Source of the DNA: Alteromonas sp. RKMC-009
GTDB taxonomy: Bacteria > Pseudomonadota > Gammaproteobacteria > Enterobacterales > Alteromonadaceae
Length of the DNA stretch: 64,000 nt
Assembly (NCBI RefSeq): GCF_003584565.2
Contig: NZ_CP031010.1
Span: 4,340,001-4,404,000 of the forward strand
Reading direction: 5' to 3'
A program made the translations under genes and the position numbers. The first letter of the stretch is position 1. Every line of letters begins with the position of its first letter. Below the pieces are notes generated by a model. It searched no databases. It had not been told where the DNA came from and saw only the letters and a program-made list of their open reading frames with translations. This document shows, in pieces, positions 7,525-16,816 of the stretch.

Positions 7525-8742
7525 ATGAATTATCAGGCTTACGATTATTTGACGCGCGGCGCATACATTATGCACGAGGGTTTCAGTCTGCTTAATGATA
7601 TTGCGAACCATCCTTCCAATCTTTTCGCACATACCTTACCCGGCCGCATAACCCGCGCTTCGCTGGAAACTGCCATGCGGCTGACACAACGCTACGAGAA
7701 GCTGGGGTTTAATATCGACGAAATCAAAATCGACGATAAACGCCACAAGGTGAAAGAAGAAATCGTAATGAGCAAGCCGTTTTGTGATCTCATTCATTTC
7801 AACCGGATCGGTGTGAAAGATGATCATAAGGTCTTGCTTGTTGCGCCTTTATCCGGCCATTTTGCTACCTTGTTGAAAGGCACGGTGGAAGCGCTGCTTC
7901 CGGATCACGAGATTTATGTGACTGACTGGGCTGATGCCAGAGAAGTACCGCTGGAAGACGGTCCGTTCAGTTTTGATTGCTATGTGGGTTACCTTATCGA
8001 GTTTCTTGAGTTCTTAGGGCCGGGCACGCACTTAATGGCGATATGTCAGCCTACTGTTCAGGCTTTAATCGCCACAGCAGTGATGGCCGGACAGAAAAAT
8101 GCCTGTGTGCCCAAGTCGCTCACTCTCATGGCGGGCCCCATTGATTGCTCTAAGAATCCTACACGGGTGAACGAGTTCGCTCAGGAACATCCGATGAACT
8201 GGTTCCGTAATGTGGCGATTATGTCGGTACCTTATGGTTATCCGGGCGAAGGTCGTCAGGTGTATCCCGGTTTCATGCAGCTGGGCGGTTTTATCAGTAT
8301 GAACCAGCAAACTCACATGAAAAAATATCAGAGCTTCTTCCAAAATCTGGTATTTGGTGAAGAAGAAGATGCTGATCGTTTCCGCGCCTTTTACGATGAA
8401 TATCTGGCGGTACTGGATATGCCCGCCGAGTTTTATCTTGAAACCATTGAACGGGTATTCAAGAATAACGAGATTGCCCGCGGTGCGATTACTTATCAGG
8501 GTAACCCTGTAGATTTTGAAACCATCGACAATACTGCCCTGCTTACTGTAGAGGGTGCAGATGACGATATTTGCGGCTTAGGACAAACAGAAGCTGCACA
8601 GGATATTTGTAAAAATATTCCGAAAAATATGCGTAAACATCACGTACAACAGGGAGCCGGTCATTACGGTATCTTCAGTGGATCTAAGTTCCGTAAATCG
8701 GTACGCCCGGTTATCACTGATTTCATCCACAAGTACGCATAA
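7525..8742 (+). CDS. phaZ: Intracellular polyhydroxyalkanoate depolymerase PhaZ
   Basis: It degrades granule-bound PHA to mobilise stored carbon. The 405-residue protein matches the intracellular PHB depolymerase family (C-terminal PHB_depo_C region), which uses a Cys-His-Asp triad in place of a serine lipase box. Here Cys174 (in AICQP), one of the aspartates 346-348 (GADDD) and His380 (GAGHYG) are in place, comparable with the PhaZ1 type of Ralstonia. There is no signal peptide, consistent with action on native granules in the cytoplasm. The ATG at 7525 is preceded by GAGGAGA; an upstream in-frame start lacks a ribosome site. It follows the phasins, separated by a stem-loop. Confidence 0.9.
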   Translation: MNYQAYDYLTRGAYIMHEGFSLLNDIANHPSNLFAHTLPGRITRASLETAMRLTQRYEKLGFNIDEIKIDDKRHKVKEEIVMSKPFCDLIHFNRIGVKDDHKVLLVAPLSGHFATLLKGTVEALLPDHEIYVTDWADAREVPLEDGPFSFDCYVGYLIEFLEFLGPGTHLMAICQPTVQALIATAVMAGQKNACVPKSLTLMAGPIDCSKNPTRVNEFAQEHPMNWFRNVAIMSVPYGYPGEGRQVYPGFMQLGGFISMNQQTHMKKYQSFFQNLVFGEEEDADRFRAFYDEYLAVLDMPAEFYLETIERVFKNNEIARGAITYQGNPVDFETIDNTALLTVEGADDDICGLGQTEAAQDICKNIPKNMRKHHVQQGAGHYGIFSGSKFRKSVRPVITDFIHKYA

Positions 8743-8772
8743 GCCCTCCCGGACAAATAACTCTTTCCTGCA

Positions 8773-8799
8773 GCGCTCCTGATCTCACCGGCGGAGCGC
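8773..8799 (+). terminator. Weak hairpin after phaZ
   Basis: GCGCTCC (8773-8779) pairs with GGAGCGC (8793-8799); GCCGTATTTT follows. The seven-base stem with a 13-base loop makes this a weak terminator at best. Confidence 0.4.
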
Positions 8800-8882
8800 G
8801 CCGTATTTTCCCCCATGTTTCCCTCGCCCCCGGGGGCTCAGATAAGGTAGCATGAACGCCTCATCAACAAAGGTAATATGCA

Positions 8883-10121
8883 ATGTCTAAATGGATGCCG
8901 CGTAAGCTTGGTTTTTCAATACTGTCACTGCTGACAGCGACTTCTTCAGCTTATGCCAATACAGATTTTGAACAGTGTAAAACACAGTTATCTCAGCAAG
9001 CCGTAGAACAAGGCGTGAAAGAAGAAACGGCAAAGGCCGTGTTCGCCAACATTCAGTATCAGCCCCGCGTGATCTCGCTGGACCGCAGCCAGCCTGAATT
9101 TGTACAAACCTTTCCGGGCTACTACAGCAAACGCGTTACGGCATGGCGCATCGGCAAAGGCCGGGAAATGTACGCTAAACATAAAGAACTGTTAAATAGC
9201 TTAAGCCATAAATACGGTGTGCCTGCCCATTATCTGGTGGCATTTTGGGGGCTGGAAACCAATTTTGGTGGTTACAAAGGTAAGATGAATGTACTGAATT
9301 CACTGGCGACTCTTGCCTGTGATGAAAGACGTAGCAGCTATTTTTCCAAAGAATTAGTCACTGCGGTTAAGCTTCTTGAAAGAGAATCTTTAGATCAGAC
9401 CAAAATGGTAGGTTCCTGGGCAGGCGCTATGGGCCATACGCAATTTATGCCCTCAGCGTATATGAACTATGCGATTGACGGCGACGGCGATGGCCAGATC
9501 AATCTGTGGGACAGTGAAGAAGATGCCCTCGCTTCAGCGGCTAACTTTTTGTCTCAATTAGGCTGGCAACCCGGATTCCGTTGGGGAAGGGAAATTCAGT
9601 TACCGGATAATTTCGATTATCGCGAAACGGGATATAAAAACCGGCGCAGTATTACTGAGTGGAACGAAAGCGGGATTAAAAAAGCAGACGGCAGTGCGCT
9701 GGGTAACAGTGATGAAAAAGGCTATGTCGTAGTACCAGCCGGTCATAACGGTCCGGCGTTCATTGCCTACCATAACTTCCGTATTATCATGCGCTGGAAC
9801 AATTCCGAATTCTACGCCATCGCCGTAGGTAAGCTGGCTGACCAGATTTCCGGTGAAGCCGGTATTGATAAAGCGTTACCGGAATTACCGGCTTATACCA
9901 GGGATGACATTTTGAGACTGCAAACAGCGCTGAATGCTTCCGGTTACGATGTAGGTAAACCCGACGGTATTATCGGGCCGGCAACCCGCGCAGGGATCCG
10001 CGAATATCAGCTGGCCAGCAATCTGATTGCTGATGGTTTTCCGGGACTGGATGTGATGAAAGCGATTGGTGTGTTGCCGGATGAACCCAAAGAGAGCGAC
10101 GGCAATAAAGAAAGCGAGTAG
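8883..10121 (+). CDS. Lytic murein transglycosylase, MltB family with peptidoglycan-binding domain
   Basis: It cleaves glycan strands with formation of 1,6-anhydromuramic acid during wall remodelling. The 412-residue protein has a Sec signal peptide (cleavage near SAYA-N25, no lipobox, so probably soluble periplasmic). It has an SLT_2/MltB-type catalytic domain (about 28-320) and a C-terminal PG_binding_1 domain (about 335-400; IIGPATRAGIREYQ). The likely catalytic residue is Glu125 in AFWGLETNFGG; GAMGHTQFMPS is the conserved substrate-groove motif. AAAGGTAAT precedes the ATG. It is transcribed on its own, convergent with phaB, and probably has no link to PHA metabolism. Confidence 0.9.
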   Translation: MSKWMPRKLGFSILSLLTATSSAYANTDFEQCKTQLSQQAVEQGVKEETAKAVFANIQYQPRVISLDRSQPEFVQTFPGYYSKRVTAWRIGKGREMYAKHKELLNSLSHKYGVPAHYLVAFWGLETNFGGYKGKMNVLNSLATLACDERRSSYFSKELVTAVKLLERESLDQTKMVGSWAGAMGHTQFMPSAYMNYAIDGDGDGQINLWDSEEDALASAANFLSQLGWQPGFRWGREIQLPDNFDYRETGYKNRRSITEWNESGIKKADGSALGNSDEKGYVVVPAGHNGPAFIAYHNFRIIMRWNNSEFYAIAVGKLADQISGEAGIDKALPELPAYTRDDILRLQTALNASGYDVGKPDGIIGPATRAGIREYQLASNLIADGFPGLDVMKAIGVLPDEPKESDGNKESE

Positions 10122-10140
10122 CTGGATCCGGATACGGTCA

Positions 10141-10170
10141 GTTCACAGAGCACGGGCGTGCTCTGTGAAC
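10141..10170. terminator. Perfect 13-bp stem-loop between convergent genes
   Basis: GTTCACAGAGCAC (10141-10153) pairs perfectly with 10158-10170 around a GGGC loop. It lies between the stop codons of the transglycosylase gene and phaB. There is no T-tract on either side, but its strength and position suggest a bidirectional transcription end or mRNA-protecting structure. Confidence 0.65.
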
Positions 10171-10186
10171 ATTGTAACCGAACAGC

Positions 10187-10909
10187 TTAGTACATGTGCT
10201 GTCCGCCGTTAATGGACAATGTAGAACCGGTAATAAATCCGGCTTCATCGCCTATTAAGAACATAACACTACGGGCGATGTCTTCAGGTTTCCCCAAACG
10301 GCCCACCGGAATCGTTGCAATGATCTTCTTCAATACTTCTTCCGGTACAGCACGTACCATGTCAGTATCGACATAACCCGGCGCAATAGCGTTTACGGTT
10401 ACACCTTTACCTGCACCTTCAAGTGCCAGCGCTTTAGTAAAACCATGAATACCGGACTTAGCTGCCGCATAGTTAACCTGGCCATACTGACCAGCCTGAC
10501 CGTTAACCGAACCGATATTAACAATGCGACCAAAACCACGGGTGCGCATTGAATCAATCACTGAGCGACACGTGTTAAAACAGGAAGCGAGGTTAGTTTG
10601 AATAACGGCATCCCATTGCTCAAAATTCATTCTGTGCATGGTGCCGTCCCGGGTGATCCCGGCATTGTTGATTAGAATATCCACCGGACCATAATCTGTC
10701 GCGATTTGGTCAATTGCTTCTTTCGTTTTCTCAAAATTCGAGACATCGAACTTAAATGAAGGTATGCCAGTGCGTTCAGTAAACGCCTTAGCCGCTTCAT
10801 CGTTACCACCATAATTTGCCACAACAGTGTAACCCGCATCTTTCAACGCTACACAAATTGCTTCACCTATTCCCCGGGTGCCACCTGTGACCAGTGCAAC
10901 TTTGCTCAT
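10187..10909 (-). CDS. phaB: Acetoacetyl-CoA reductase PhaB
   Basis: It reduces acetoacetyl-CoA to (R)-3-hydroxybutyryl-CoA with NADPH, the monomer for PhaC. The 240-residue short-chain dehydrogenase has the cofactor motif TGGTRGIG near the N-terminus, NNAG, the catalytic Ser in NIGSVNG and YAAAK (Tyr-x3-Lys). It ends GSTLSINGGQHMY as typical PhaB proteins do. The ATG at 10909 follows GGGAGACGAA; the longer frame upstream would add a basic, unrelated extension. It is alone on the minus strand with its own probable promoter, apart from phaC. FabG is the main alternative, but the ending and locus favour PhaB. Confidence 0.9.
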   Translation of the reverse strand: MSKVALVTGGTRGIGEAICVALKDAGYTVVANYGGNDEAAKAFTERTGIPSFKFDVSNFEKTKEAIDQIATDYGPVDILINNAGITRDGTMHRMNFEQWDAVIQTNLASCFNTCRSVIDSMRTRGFGRIVNIGSVNGQAGQYGQVNYAAAKSGIHGFTKALALEGAGKGVTVNAIAPGYVDTDMVRAVPEEVLKKIIATIPVGRLGKPEDIARSVMFLIGDEAGFITGSTLSINGGQHMY

Positions 10910-10951
10910 TTCGTCTCCCTCAAATGTTGACTCATATTTGTACAACAATTC

Positions 10952-10982
10952 TATATAAGCATGCTTGATGAGACGTTGACAA
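10952..10982 (-). promoter_or_regulatory. Possible phaB promoter
   Basis: On the minus strand TTGTCA (10977-10982) is followed after 18-19 bases by TTATAT/TATATA (10952-10958). The spacer contains the palindrome AAGCATGCTT (10957-10966). The rest of the 322-base gap up to the hrpB stop (to 11231) is A/T-rich and shows no gene. Confidence 0.4.
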
Positions 10983-11231
10983 CGGAAACCTGAAGACTTT
11001 TTGCGCCGGGTCAATGCCCGTGTCTAGATGAATGACTATAGTGAATAAGAAACTTCTTACTTATCATGCAGTTGAAAAAATGAACAAGTATTTAGCGATC
11101 AACTGGTCAGAGGATCTCTTTTAATAACAGATACTTGCATAATATTTGCAGAACGTAAATTAGTTGTATACACCATTCAAACATGATTAAAGTTGTAAGA
11201 CGGGTACAATAGTTCAGGAGCAACCACCCGT

Positions 11232-13715
11232 TTATTTTCGTGGCTTCATTGAACGTCCGGCTTCAGCTTCCATGGGATTATCAGGCCACCGGTGTTTCGG
11301 ATATCGTCCTTTCATTTCTTTCTGCACAGCAAGATAACTACCCTGCCAGAAGCCGGCCAAATCCGATGTCGTTTGTACTGGTCTGCCCGCCGGAGAAAGC
11401 AACTCCAGCGTGATGACCTTTGCGCCGTCTGCAACAGTGAACGTATCCGCACAGCCGAACATTTCCTGCAGTCTGACCGGAAGCACGACTTCGCCGTTTG
11501 ACCGGTAGACCAGTTTCCTTTTTTCACCGGAAGGCACGGTGATGTTCAGTGGCAAAGCATTGTCCATGGCGTGTTGCTGGCTCCAGGGGAGTGACTGATG
11601 TAGCAGCGTCGCCCAGGACAGGCCGGCAAGTTGCTCCCAACTTTTAAACGAAGATAATCGTGCGGAGATATCACTACGGTCAAGAAGCGACAATGGTGAC
11701 TCAGGGTTTTTCCATACCGGCGGGCTGTCGAAAGCTTGCGGTTGGTGTAAGTCACACCCGCAGGCCATTTGATACCGGTACCACCATTGCCAGTCTTTCT
11801 CACTGAAAGGCCACGCGGATAAAGGCAATCCTTCCAGCAACGATACCCAGGCCTCACCGCGAATGCGGGCCGGCACGTTAGCTGCCGGTTCACTGCTTAA
11901 CACTATCTCATGGAAACCTTCAGTTTTGCGCGCTTCCATTTGCTTCTTCTGACTGTTATACGTCACCGTGTCTTTAAGTTTGAAAGCCTGCGGATATAAC
12001 TGTCTCAATAAGAATTCATTAACAGGTTCGGCCTGACGAATGATCACGTCAGAGCCGTTAACCTGCCCTTCCTTAACTACCAGCCAGTCAGACTTTTCAA
12101 TCATGCCTTCAGGCAAAGCAGCACCCCGGCCACTGGCCAGCTTATAATCACTGCCCTGCTTACGTCTCGCAACCCGCTCAGGAAAAGCCAGCGCAAGACA
12201 CACTGCAACAGCTTCACCGTTTAACTTTCGAATCTCTGCTTTCAGTGAGATGCCAAGTGCAGATGCAAACCGCGAGGCCCTGGCTTTCAAACCGGACAAC
12301 TGAGGTTCTGCCAGTTGTTCAAGCCAGGCTGATACATGAAATTGGCGTTCTGATGCCGTATGTTCTTCACAGGCAGCCGCCACATAGCAGGCAACGTCCT
12401 CCAGTTCAGGCAGATGCGTCTGCGCTCCGGCTTCTTTTGCCTTCACTAACATATTTGCCAGAGCCGGATGCACCGATAATTTGTTAAGTCCGCGACCATG
12501 CGCTGTTAATGTACCATCGCGATCTACGGCACCGGCTTGTTGCAGGCGGTGTAATGCTGCAGCAGACTGCGCCTGAGAAGGAGGCGTCAACATGCGCATA
12601 TTATGTAATTCAGTTCCCCAGGCCAGTGCATCCAGAGTGAGCGGGGAGATATCTTCACGTAAAATTTGTGGCAGCGGGTATTTCGCCAGTCTGTCATGCT
12701 GCTCTTTCGGCCACATGCGATACACTTTCCCGGGCCCCAGACGCCCTGCCCGTCCCTTACGCTGAATAGCCGATGCCTGTGAAATCATCTGTGTATTCAG
12801 GCGGGTAAACCCGGTGGGAGGATGGTAATTAGCGACATTTTCAAGACCGGCATCTATGACCACTTTAATGCCTTCAATCGTCAGGCTGGTTTCGGCAATA
12901 TTAGTAGCAAGAATGATTTTTCTCATTCCCCGGCTATCCGGTAAAATAGCAGCAGTTTGCCGTTGTTTACTTAACGCGCCATACAGAGGATGCACCACAT
13001 ATTCAGATGCATTCAGCCGCTGTTCCAGCAAGGTGGCAACTTTGTTAATCGCGCCGGCGCCCGGTAAGAAAACAAGAATATCGCCGTCATCCTGTGCAAG
13101 GCTGAATTGAATATGCCTGGTAACCTGCTCATGCAAAGTATGGCTTTGTACCTGACCGGTATAGACTTCCTCTACTTCAAACTGCCTGCCGGCAGATTTC
13201 AGCACAGTGGCACCGGGCATCAGCGTCAGTAATTCATCCACATCGAGGGTGGCAGACATCACCACCAGAGATAAATCTTCCCGCAACCCTTCCTGTACTT
13301 CCAGCGCCAGCGCAAGACCAAAATCACTGTGAATACTGCGTTCGTGAAATTCGTCAAAGATGATTAAGTCAACACCTGCTAATTCCGGGTCCCTCTGGAT
13401 ACGGGCAGACAACACACCTTCTGTGACAATCTCCAGACGTGTTTGCTTACTGACCTTACTTTCACCGCGGATACGGTAACCCACAGTTTGTCCGGTTTCC
13501 TCTCCGAGCAATGAAGCAAGGTAGGCTGCCAGATTGCGTACCACAACCCGCCGCGGTTGCAACATGACAATGCGCCCCGGAACATGCTCCAGCAGTGCCA
13601 GTGGCAGTACGGTAGATTTCCCCGCCCCGGGCGGTGCACCGACAATGACATTGCCGGCGGCAACAGCAGTTATCAGTTCGGGGATCAGGCCTGCGGCAGG
13701 TAATTTACTTTGCAT
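11232..13715 (-). CDS. hrpB: ATP-dependent helicase HrpB
   Basis: This is a DEAH/RHA-family RNA helicase whose cellular role is poorly defined. The 827-residue protein has Walker A GAPPGAGKS (residues 26-34), the DEAH-type box DEFH in IIFDEFHERS, motif III SAT, motif VI QRKGRAGRLGPG, and the helicase-associated and HrpB C-terminal domains. The basic tail ends RSMKPRK. The length is close to that of E. coli HrpB. It has no operon partner: phaB lies downstream on the same strand after 322 bases, and a divergent diguanylate cyclase lies upstream. I see no strong ribosome site before the ATG. Confidence 0.95.
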   Translation of the reverse strand: MQSKLPAAGLIPELITAVAAGNVIVGAPPGAGKSTVLPLALLEHVPGRIVMLQPRRVVVRNLAAYLASLLGEETGQTVGYRIRGESKVSKQTRLEIVTEGVLSARIQRDPELAGVDLIIFDEFHERSIHSDFGLALALEVQEGLREDLSLVVMSATLDVDELLTLMPGATVLKSAGRQFEVEEVYTGQVQSHTLHEQVTRHIQFSLAQDDGDILVFLPGAGAINKVATLLEQRLNASEYVVHPLYGALSKQRQTAAILPDSRGMRKIILATNIAETSLTIEGIKVVIDAGLENVANYHPPTGFTRLNTQMISQASAIQRKGRAGRLGPGKVYRMWPKEQHDRLAKYPLPQILREDISPLTLDALAWGTELHNMRMLTPPSQAQSAAALHRLQQAGAVDRDGTLTAHGRGLNKLSVHPALANMLVKAKEAGAQTHLPELEDVACYVAAACEEHTASERQFHVSAWLEQLAEPQLSGLKARASRFASALGISLKAEIRKLNGEAVAVCLALAFPERVARRKQGSDYKLASGRGAALPEGMIEKSDWLVVKEGQVNGSDVIIRQAEPVNEFLLRQLYPQAFKLKDTVTYNSQKKQMEARKTEGFHEIVLSSEPAANVPARIRGEAWVSLLEGLPLSAWPFSEKDWQWWYRYQMACGCDLHQPQAFDSPPVWKNPESPLSLLDRSDISARLSSFKSWEQLAGLSWATLLHQSLPWSQQHAMDNALPLNITVPSGEKRKLVYRSNGEVVLPVRLQEMFGCADTFTVADGAKVITLELLSPAGRPVQTTSDLAGFWQGSYLAVQKEMKGRYPKHRWPDNPMEAEAGRSMKPRK

Positions 13716-13903
13716 AACAAGAAAACAGGTTCAACAGATAATCTGGCAAGTATATACCTGTGCCCCGGAAGAAATACATAAAGTCATTGATAAGTCAGCC
13801 ACTTCCGTTTAGATTTTAGACTGTAAGCGAACTATTTTTATTTTCCGCATACAGTTTTGCTTTTATATATTCAAATTACGTATCAGATAAATGAAGTGAG
13901 TAA

Positions 13904-15082
13904 ATGGATTTACAGACCATCATTATTTGTACGGCCATTGCCAGTATGACATTGTGTTTTACTATGGGCATGGCCTGGCAAAGTCACAAGGCATCAAACT
14001 ATATCTTCCACTGGATGTGTGCCGGCGCCTGCTTTCTCGTCTCCAACCTTACCGCTTTTGTCTGCATTAAATTCGACGTACAAGGCCTGCTGCACCCGGG
14101 AATAGCGAATGTGTTATACATGGCAGGCCATGCTTTTATCACCTCTGGTATTGCCCTGTACATATACGGTAAAGCACCGCCTTATCTGGCAACCGGTGTG
14201 GCGCTTTTCACCCTTCTGCTCCATCTGAGTCCGGATTTCAGAGGGTCGGTTGATGCCAGATTTATTATCCTGACTCCCGTTGTAGTGATGCTCAGTGGCG
14301 CATCCATTACCATGTTGTGGCACACCGCCATGCGTAAAAAGGGGAGATTCCTGTGGCCACTGCTTATCACAATTACCATTTTCGCCCTGCAGATGTTAAT
14401 ACGCACGGTGGCGTTACTTACTTCTCACGACGCACTGGCATTTACCGGTAACGACATATTTCAGATTGCAGGATCGCTGGCCGTTATTACTTTTATTTCA
14501 ATGCTGGCAGTAACATTAAATTATGTCATCAACGGCGAACATCAGCAGATGCTGAAAAAACTCTCGGACACGGATTTCCTCACCGGCTGGCTGAACAGAA
14601 AAGCACTTGAACCCTGCGCACTTTCATGCCGGGAAACAGCGCAGCGGACAGGACACACTTTCGGCATCATCATATTTGACGTTGATCACTTTAAAGCGAT
14701 TAACGATAAATGGGGTCACCATGCCGGTGATGTTGCTCTGCAGCAAATTACATCGCGGGCAAAAGACATTGTCAGAGATGAAGACAACTGCTTCAGGATC
14801 GGCGGCGAAGAATTTCTGATTATTCTGACACGTTGTGATGCAGAACAATTGCAGCGGGTGAGTGAACGTTTGCGGCAGTCTGTGGCAAGCCGGCCGGTGA
14901 TGATGAACGATAAGCCAATGAATATCACAATCAGCATAGGTAGTGCGTTAAGTCGTCACGACGATTCAGGCTGGCAAGCGCTGTTTGACCGTGCTGACAA
15001 AGCACTTTACCAGTCAAAAGCAGAAGGCAGGAATACGGTCAGCATTTCCGAACCGGAGCATGCGGCTGAAGTATGGCAGTAA
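13904..15082 (+). CDS. Membrane-bound diguanylate cyclase (GGDEF)
   Basis: It makes cyclic di-GMP from two GTP. The 392-residue protein has an N-terminal membrane region of about six or seven hydrophobic helices (residues 5-210) of no family I can name, a short linker (NGEHQQMLKKL) and a GGDEF domain (about 215-385). The active-site loop is intact as GGEEF (300-304). An allosteric inhibition site RxxD (RDED, 291-294) lies at the usual five-residue spacing, so product inhibition is expected. There is no EAL domain. AAGTGAGTAA precedes the ATG. The gene stands alone; the membrane domain presumably senses a signal. Confidence 0.92.
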   Translation: MDLQTIIICTAIASMTLCFTMGMAWQSHKASNYIFHWMCAGACFLVSNLTAFVCIKFDVQGLLHPGIANVLYMAGHAFITSGIALYIYGKAPPYLATGVALFTLLLHLSPDFRGSVDARFIILTPVVVMLSGASITMLWHTAMRKKGRFLWPLLITITIFALQMLIRTVALLTSHDALAFTGNDIFQIAGSLAVITFISMLAVTLNYVINGEHQQMLKKLSDTDFLTGWLNRKALEPCALSCRETAQRTGHTFGIIIFDVDHFKAINDKWGHHAGDVALQQITSRAKDIVRDEDNCFRIGGEEFLIILTRCDAEQLQRVSERLRQSVASRPVMMNDKPMNITISIGSALSRHDDSGWQALFDRADKALYQSKAEGRNTVSISEPEHAAEVWQ

Positions 15083-15159
15083 ATTAACCCGGTTTACTTT
15101 GAATCCCCTGTAAGCCTGGTTTACTGTACGCTCTTCACAGAAAAACACGGGTTACTGCG

Positions 15160-15762
15160 ATGCGTTCATTTATCGGTCTTGATCTTTCTTTGCAGGAGAA
15201 GCTCGCGCTTTCCGGCTGGCGGGAACGGGCACTTCCGGCTGTAGCGCTCAGGAAAACCAGTGCCATTGTCGCTCCCGGCCAGAAAGCACCGCCTGCTGCG
15301 GTGCCACCGGAGAACTATCATCTCACACTGGCATTTCTTGGCGACATCAACCAGAGACAGCATGAAGCACTGTTACACGCACTGGACGACATCACTGCAG
15401 AACCTTTTTCTGTGACCCTCAACACCACCGGCGTGTGGGACGGACCTAAAATTTTATATGCGGGCCCTGATGAGCCGTGCCCGCCATTGATGCAGTTAGC
15501 TAAGTGTGTGCGTAAGGCCGCCCGTGAAGCGGGAATACCGCTGGAAAACCGTGAATACAAACCTCATGTCACGGTTGTCAGGAAGGCCGGCAGCGACCAG
15601 CCTCCTCCTCTGTTGTCTCCGGATATCAAACTGCAATTCCGTGACTTTCACTTTTTTGAGTCTGTCTCTACGCCATCAGGTGTCCGCTACCCCGTGCGGC
15701 ACTCCTGGTCTCTGGAGCCTGATATCTCCGTTCGCGAGCGATTGCGGCGGGGTCTGGTATGA
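15160..15762 (+). CDS. thpR: RNA 2',3'-cyclic phosphodiesterase (LigT/ThpR family)
   Basis: A 2H phosphoesterase that opens 2',3'-cyclic phosphates on RNA ends. The 200-residue protein has both signature motifs, HLT (54-56 in YHLTLAFLGD) and HVT (136-138 in YKPHVTVVRK). Residues 25-50 form an Ala/Pro-rich insertion that makes the N-terminal part somewhat longer than in E. coli ThpR. It is soluble, with no signal. It lies between the diguanylate cyclase and purU, all in the same direction with gaps of 77-91 bases; no functional link is evident. Confidence 0.9.
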   Translation: MRSFIGLDLSLQEKLALSGWRERALPAVALRKTSAIVAPGQKAPPAAVPPENYHLTLAFLGDINQRQHEALLHALDDITAEPFSVTLNTTGVWDGPKILYAGPDEPCPPLMQLAKCVRKAAREAGIPLENREYKPHVTVVRKAGSDQPPPLLSPDIKLQFRDFHFFESVSTPSGVRYPVRHSWSLEPDISVRERLRRGLV

Positions 15763-15853
15763 GATATATCAATTGAGGCTTTACAGATGCCAATTGCATG
15801 GGTAAAACAACACACTGAATTCAACAACCTATTTGTCAGAGCCTTTACATCTC

Positions 15854-16708
15854 ATGCAACAAACTTTTCGTCTTGTAATCGATTGTCCGGACCAGATTGG
15901 CCTTGTCGCCAGAGTTTCCCAGTTCCTTGCCGGTCACGGGGCCACTATCGTCGAGGCTAATCACCATACCGACCTGCAAACCGGCCGCTTTTTTATGCGC
16001 CATGAAATCGGGGCTGACTCAATCAAACTGGACTATGACGGGTTTGTAAAAGCGTTTACACCGGTTGCAGATGAATTCCGGATGAACTGGAAACTGACCG
16101 ACTCCCGCGTAAAACAGCGTGTTGCTCTGCTGGCCAGCCTTGAATCCCACTGCCTGGTAGATTTGCTGCACCGCTGGCACACCGGCGAACTGCACTGCGA
16201 CATTCCGGTGATCATCGGTAATCACCCGCAGATGAAACAGTTTGCTGACTGGTACAAAGTACCGTTCCATTGGGTGGATTTTAAAGCTCTGGGTAAAGAA
16301 CAGGCGTTCTCGCAGATAGAAACGCTGATCAGCGAATACAAAATTGACCTCACAGTACTTGCCCGATTCATGCAAATTCTGCCGGATACGTTGTGCACGA
16401 AGTTACAAGGTAAAGCGATTAATATTCATCACAGCTTCCTGCCGTCTTTTGCCGGTGCAAGACCTTATCAACAGGCCTATGATCGCGGTGTTAAGCTGAT
16501 TGGAGCCACGTGTCACTACGTGACGAAGGATCTCGATGAAGGCCCTATCATCGAGCAGAGCGTAAAGCGCATCAGTCACAGCGACTCAGCCGCAGACATG
16601 GTCCGCAAAGGAAAAGATTGCGAAGTGACAGCGCTGGCCCACGGTGTGCGTTATCACCTGGAAGACCGGGTCATTATTCACCGCAACAAAACTGTGGTCT
16701 TCGCGTAA
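15854..16708 (+). CDS. purU: Formyltetrahydrofolate deformylase PurU
   Basis: It hydrolyses 10-formyl-THF to THF and formate, balancing one-carbon pools and feeding PurT. The 284-residue protein has an N-terminal ACT-type regulatory domain (about 5-80; CPDQIGLVARVSQFL) and a formyltransferase-fold catalytic domain (about 90-280). Catalytic motifs are visible: NIHHSFLPSF with the Asn and His, and the late Asp in KDLDEGPIIEQ. I chose ATG 15854; a TTG at 15833 would add seven residues and neither start has a good ribosome site. The stop codon lies inside a strong hairpin. Confidence 0.92.
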   Translation: MQQTFRLVIDCPDQIGLVARVSQFLAGHGATIVEANHHTDLQTGRFFMRHEIGADSIKLDYDGFVKAFTPVADEFRMNWKLTDSRVKQRVALLASLESHCLVDLLHRWHTGELHCDIPVIIGNHPQMKQFADWYKVPFHWVDFKALGKEQAFSQIETLISEYKIDLTVLARFMQILPDTLCTKLQGKAINIHHSFLPSFAGARPYQQAYDRGVKLIGATCHYVTKDLDEGPIIEQSVKRISHSDSAADMVRKGKDCEVTALAHGVRYHLEDRVIIHRNKTVVFA

Positions 16709-16718
16709 AGACCACAGT
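16691..16718 (+). terminator. Hairpin spanning the purU stop codon
   Basis: ACTGTGGTCTT (16691-16701) pairs perfectly with AAGACCACAGT (16708-16718). The purU stop codon TAA occupies 16706-16708 at the loop/stem border. There is no T-tract, so it is a transcript-end or mRNA-stability structure rather than a clear intrinsic terminator. Confidence 0.5.
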
Positions 16719-16816
16719 CCACCGTACCTGTCCCGGAACCCGTCGTCGTTATATGGCCCTCAGCGCCGCATTCTTATACACTGAACCGCTGATAATAACG
16801 ACGATGGAACTCTATA

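Noticed and set aside
10187..10909. Assignment as FabG (3-oxoacyl-ACP reductase)
   Set aside because: The families are close, but the C-terminus, the absence of fab neighbours and the PHA locus favour PhaB.
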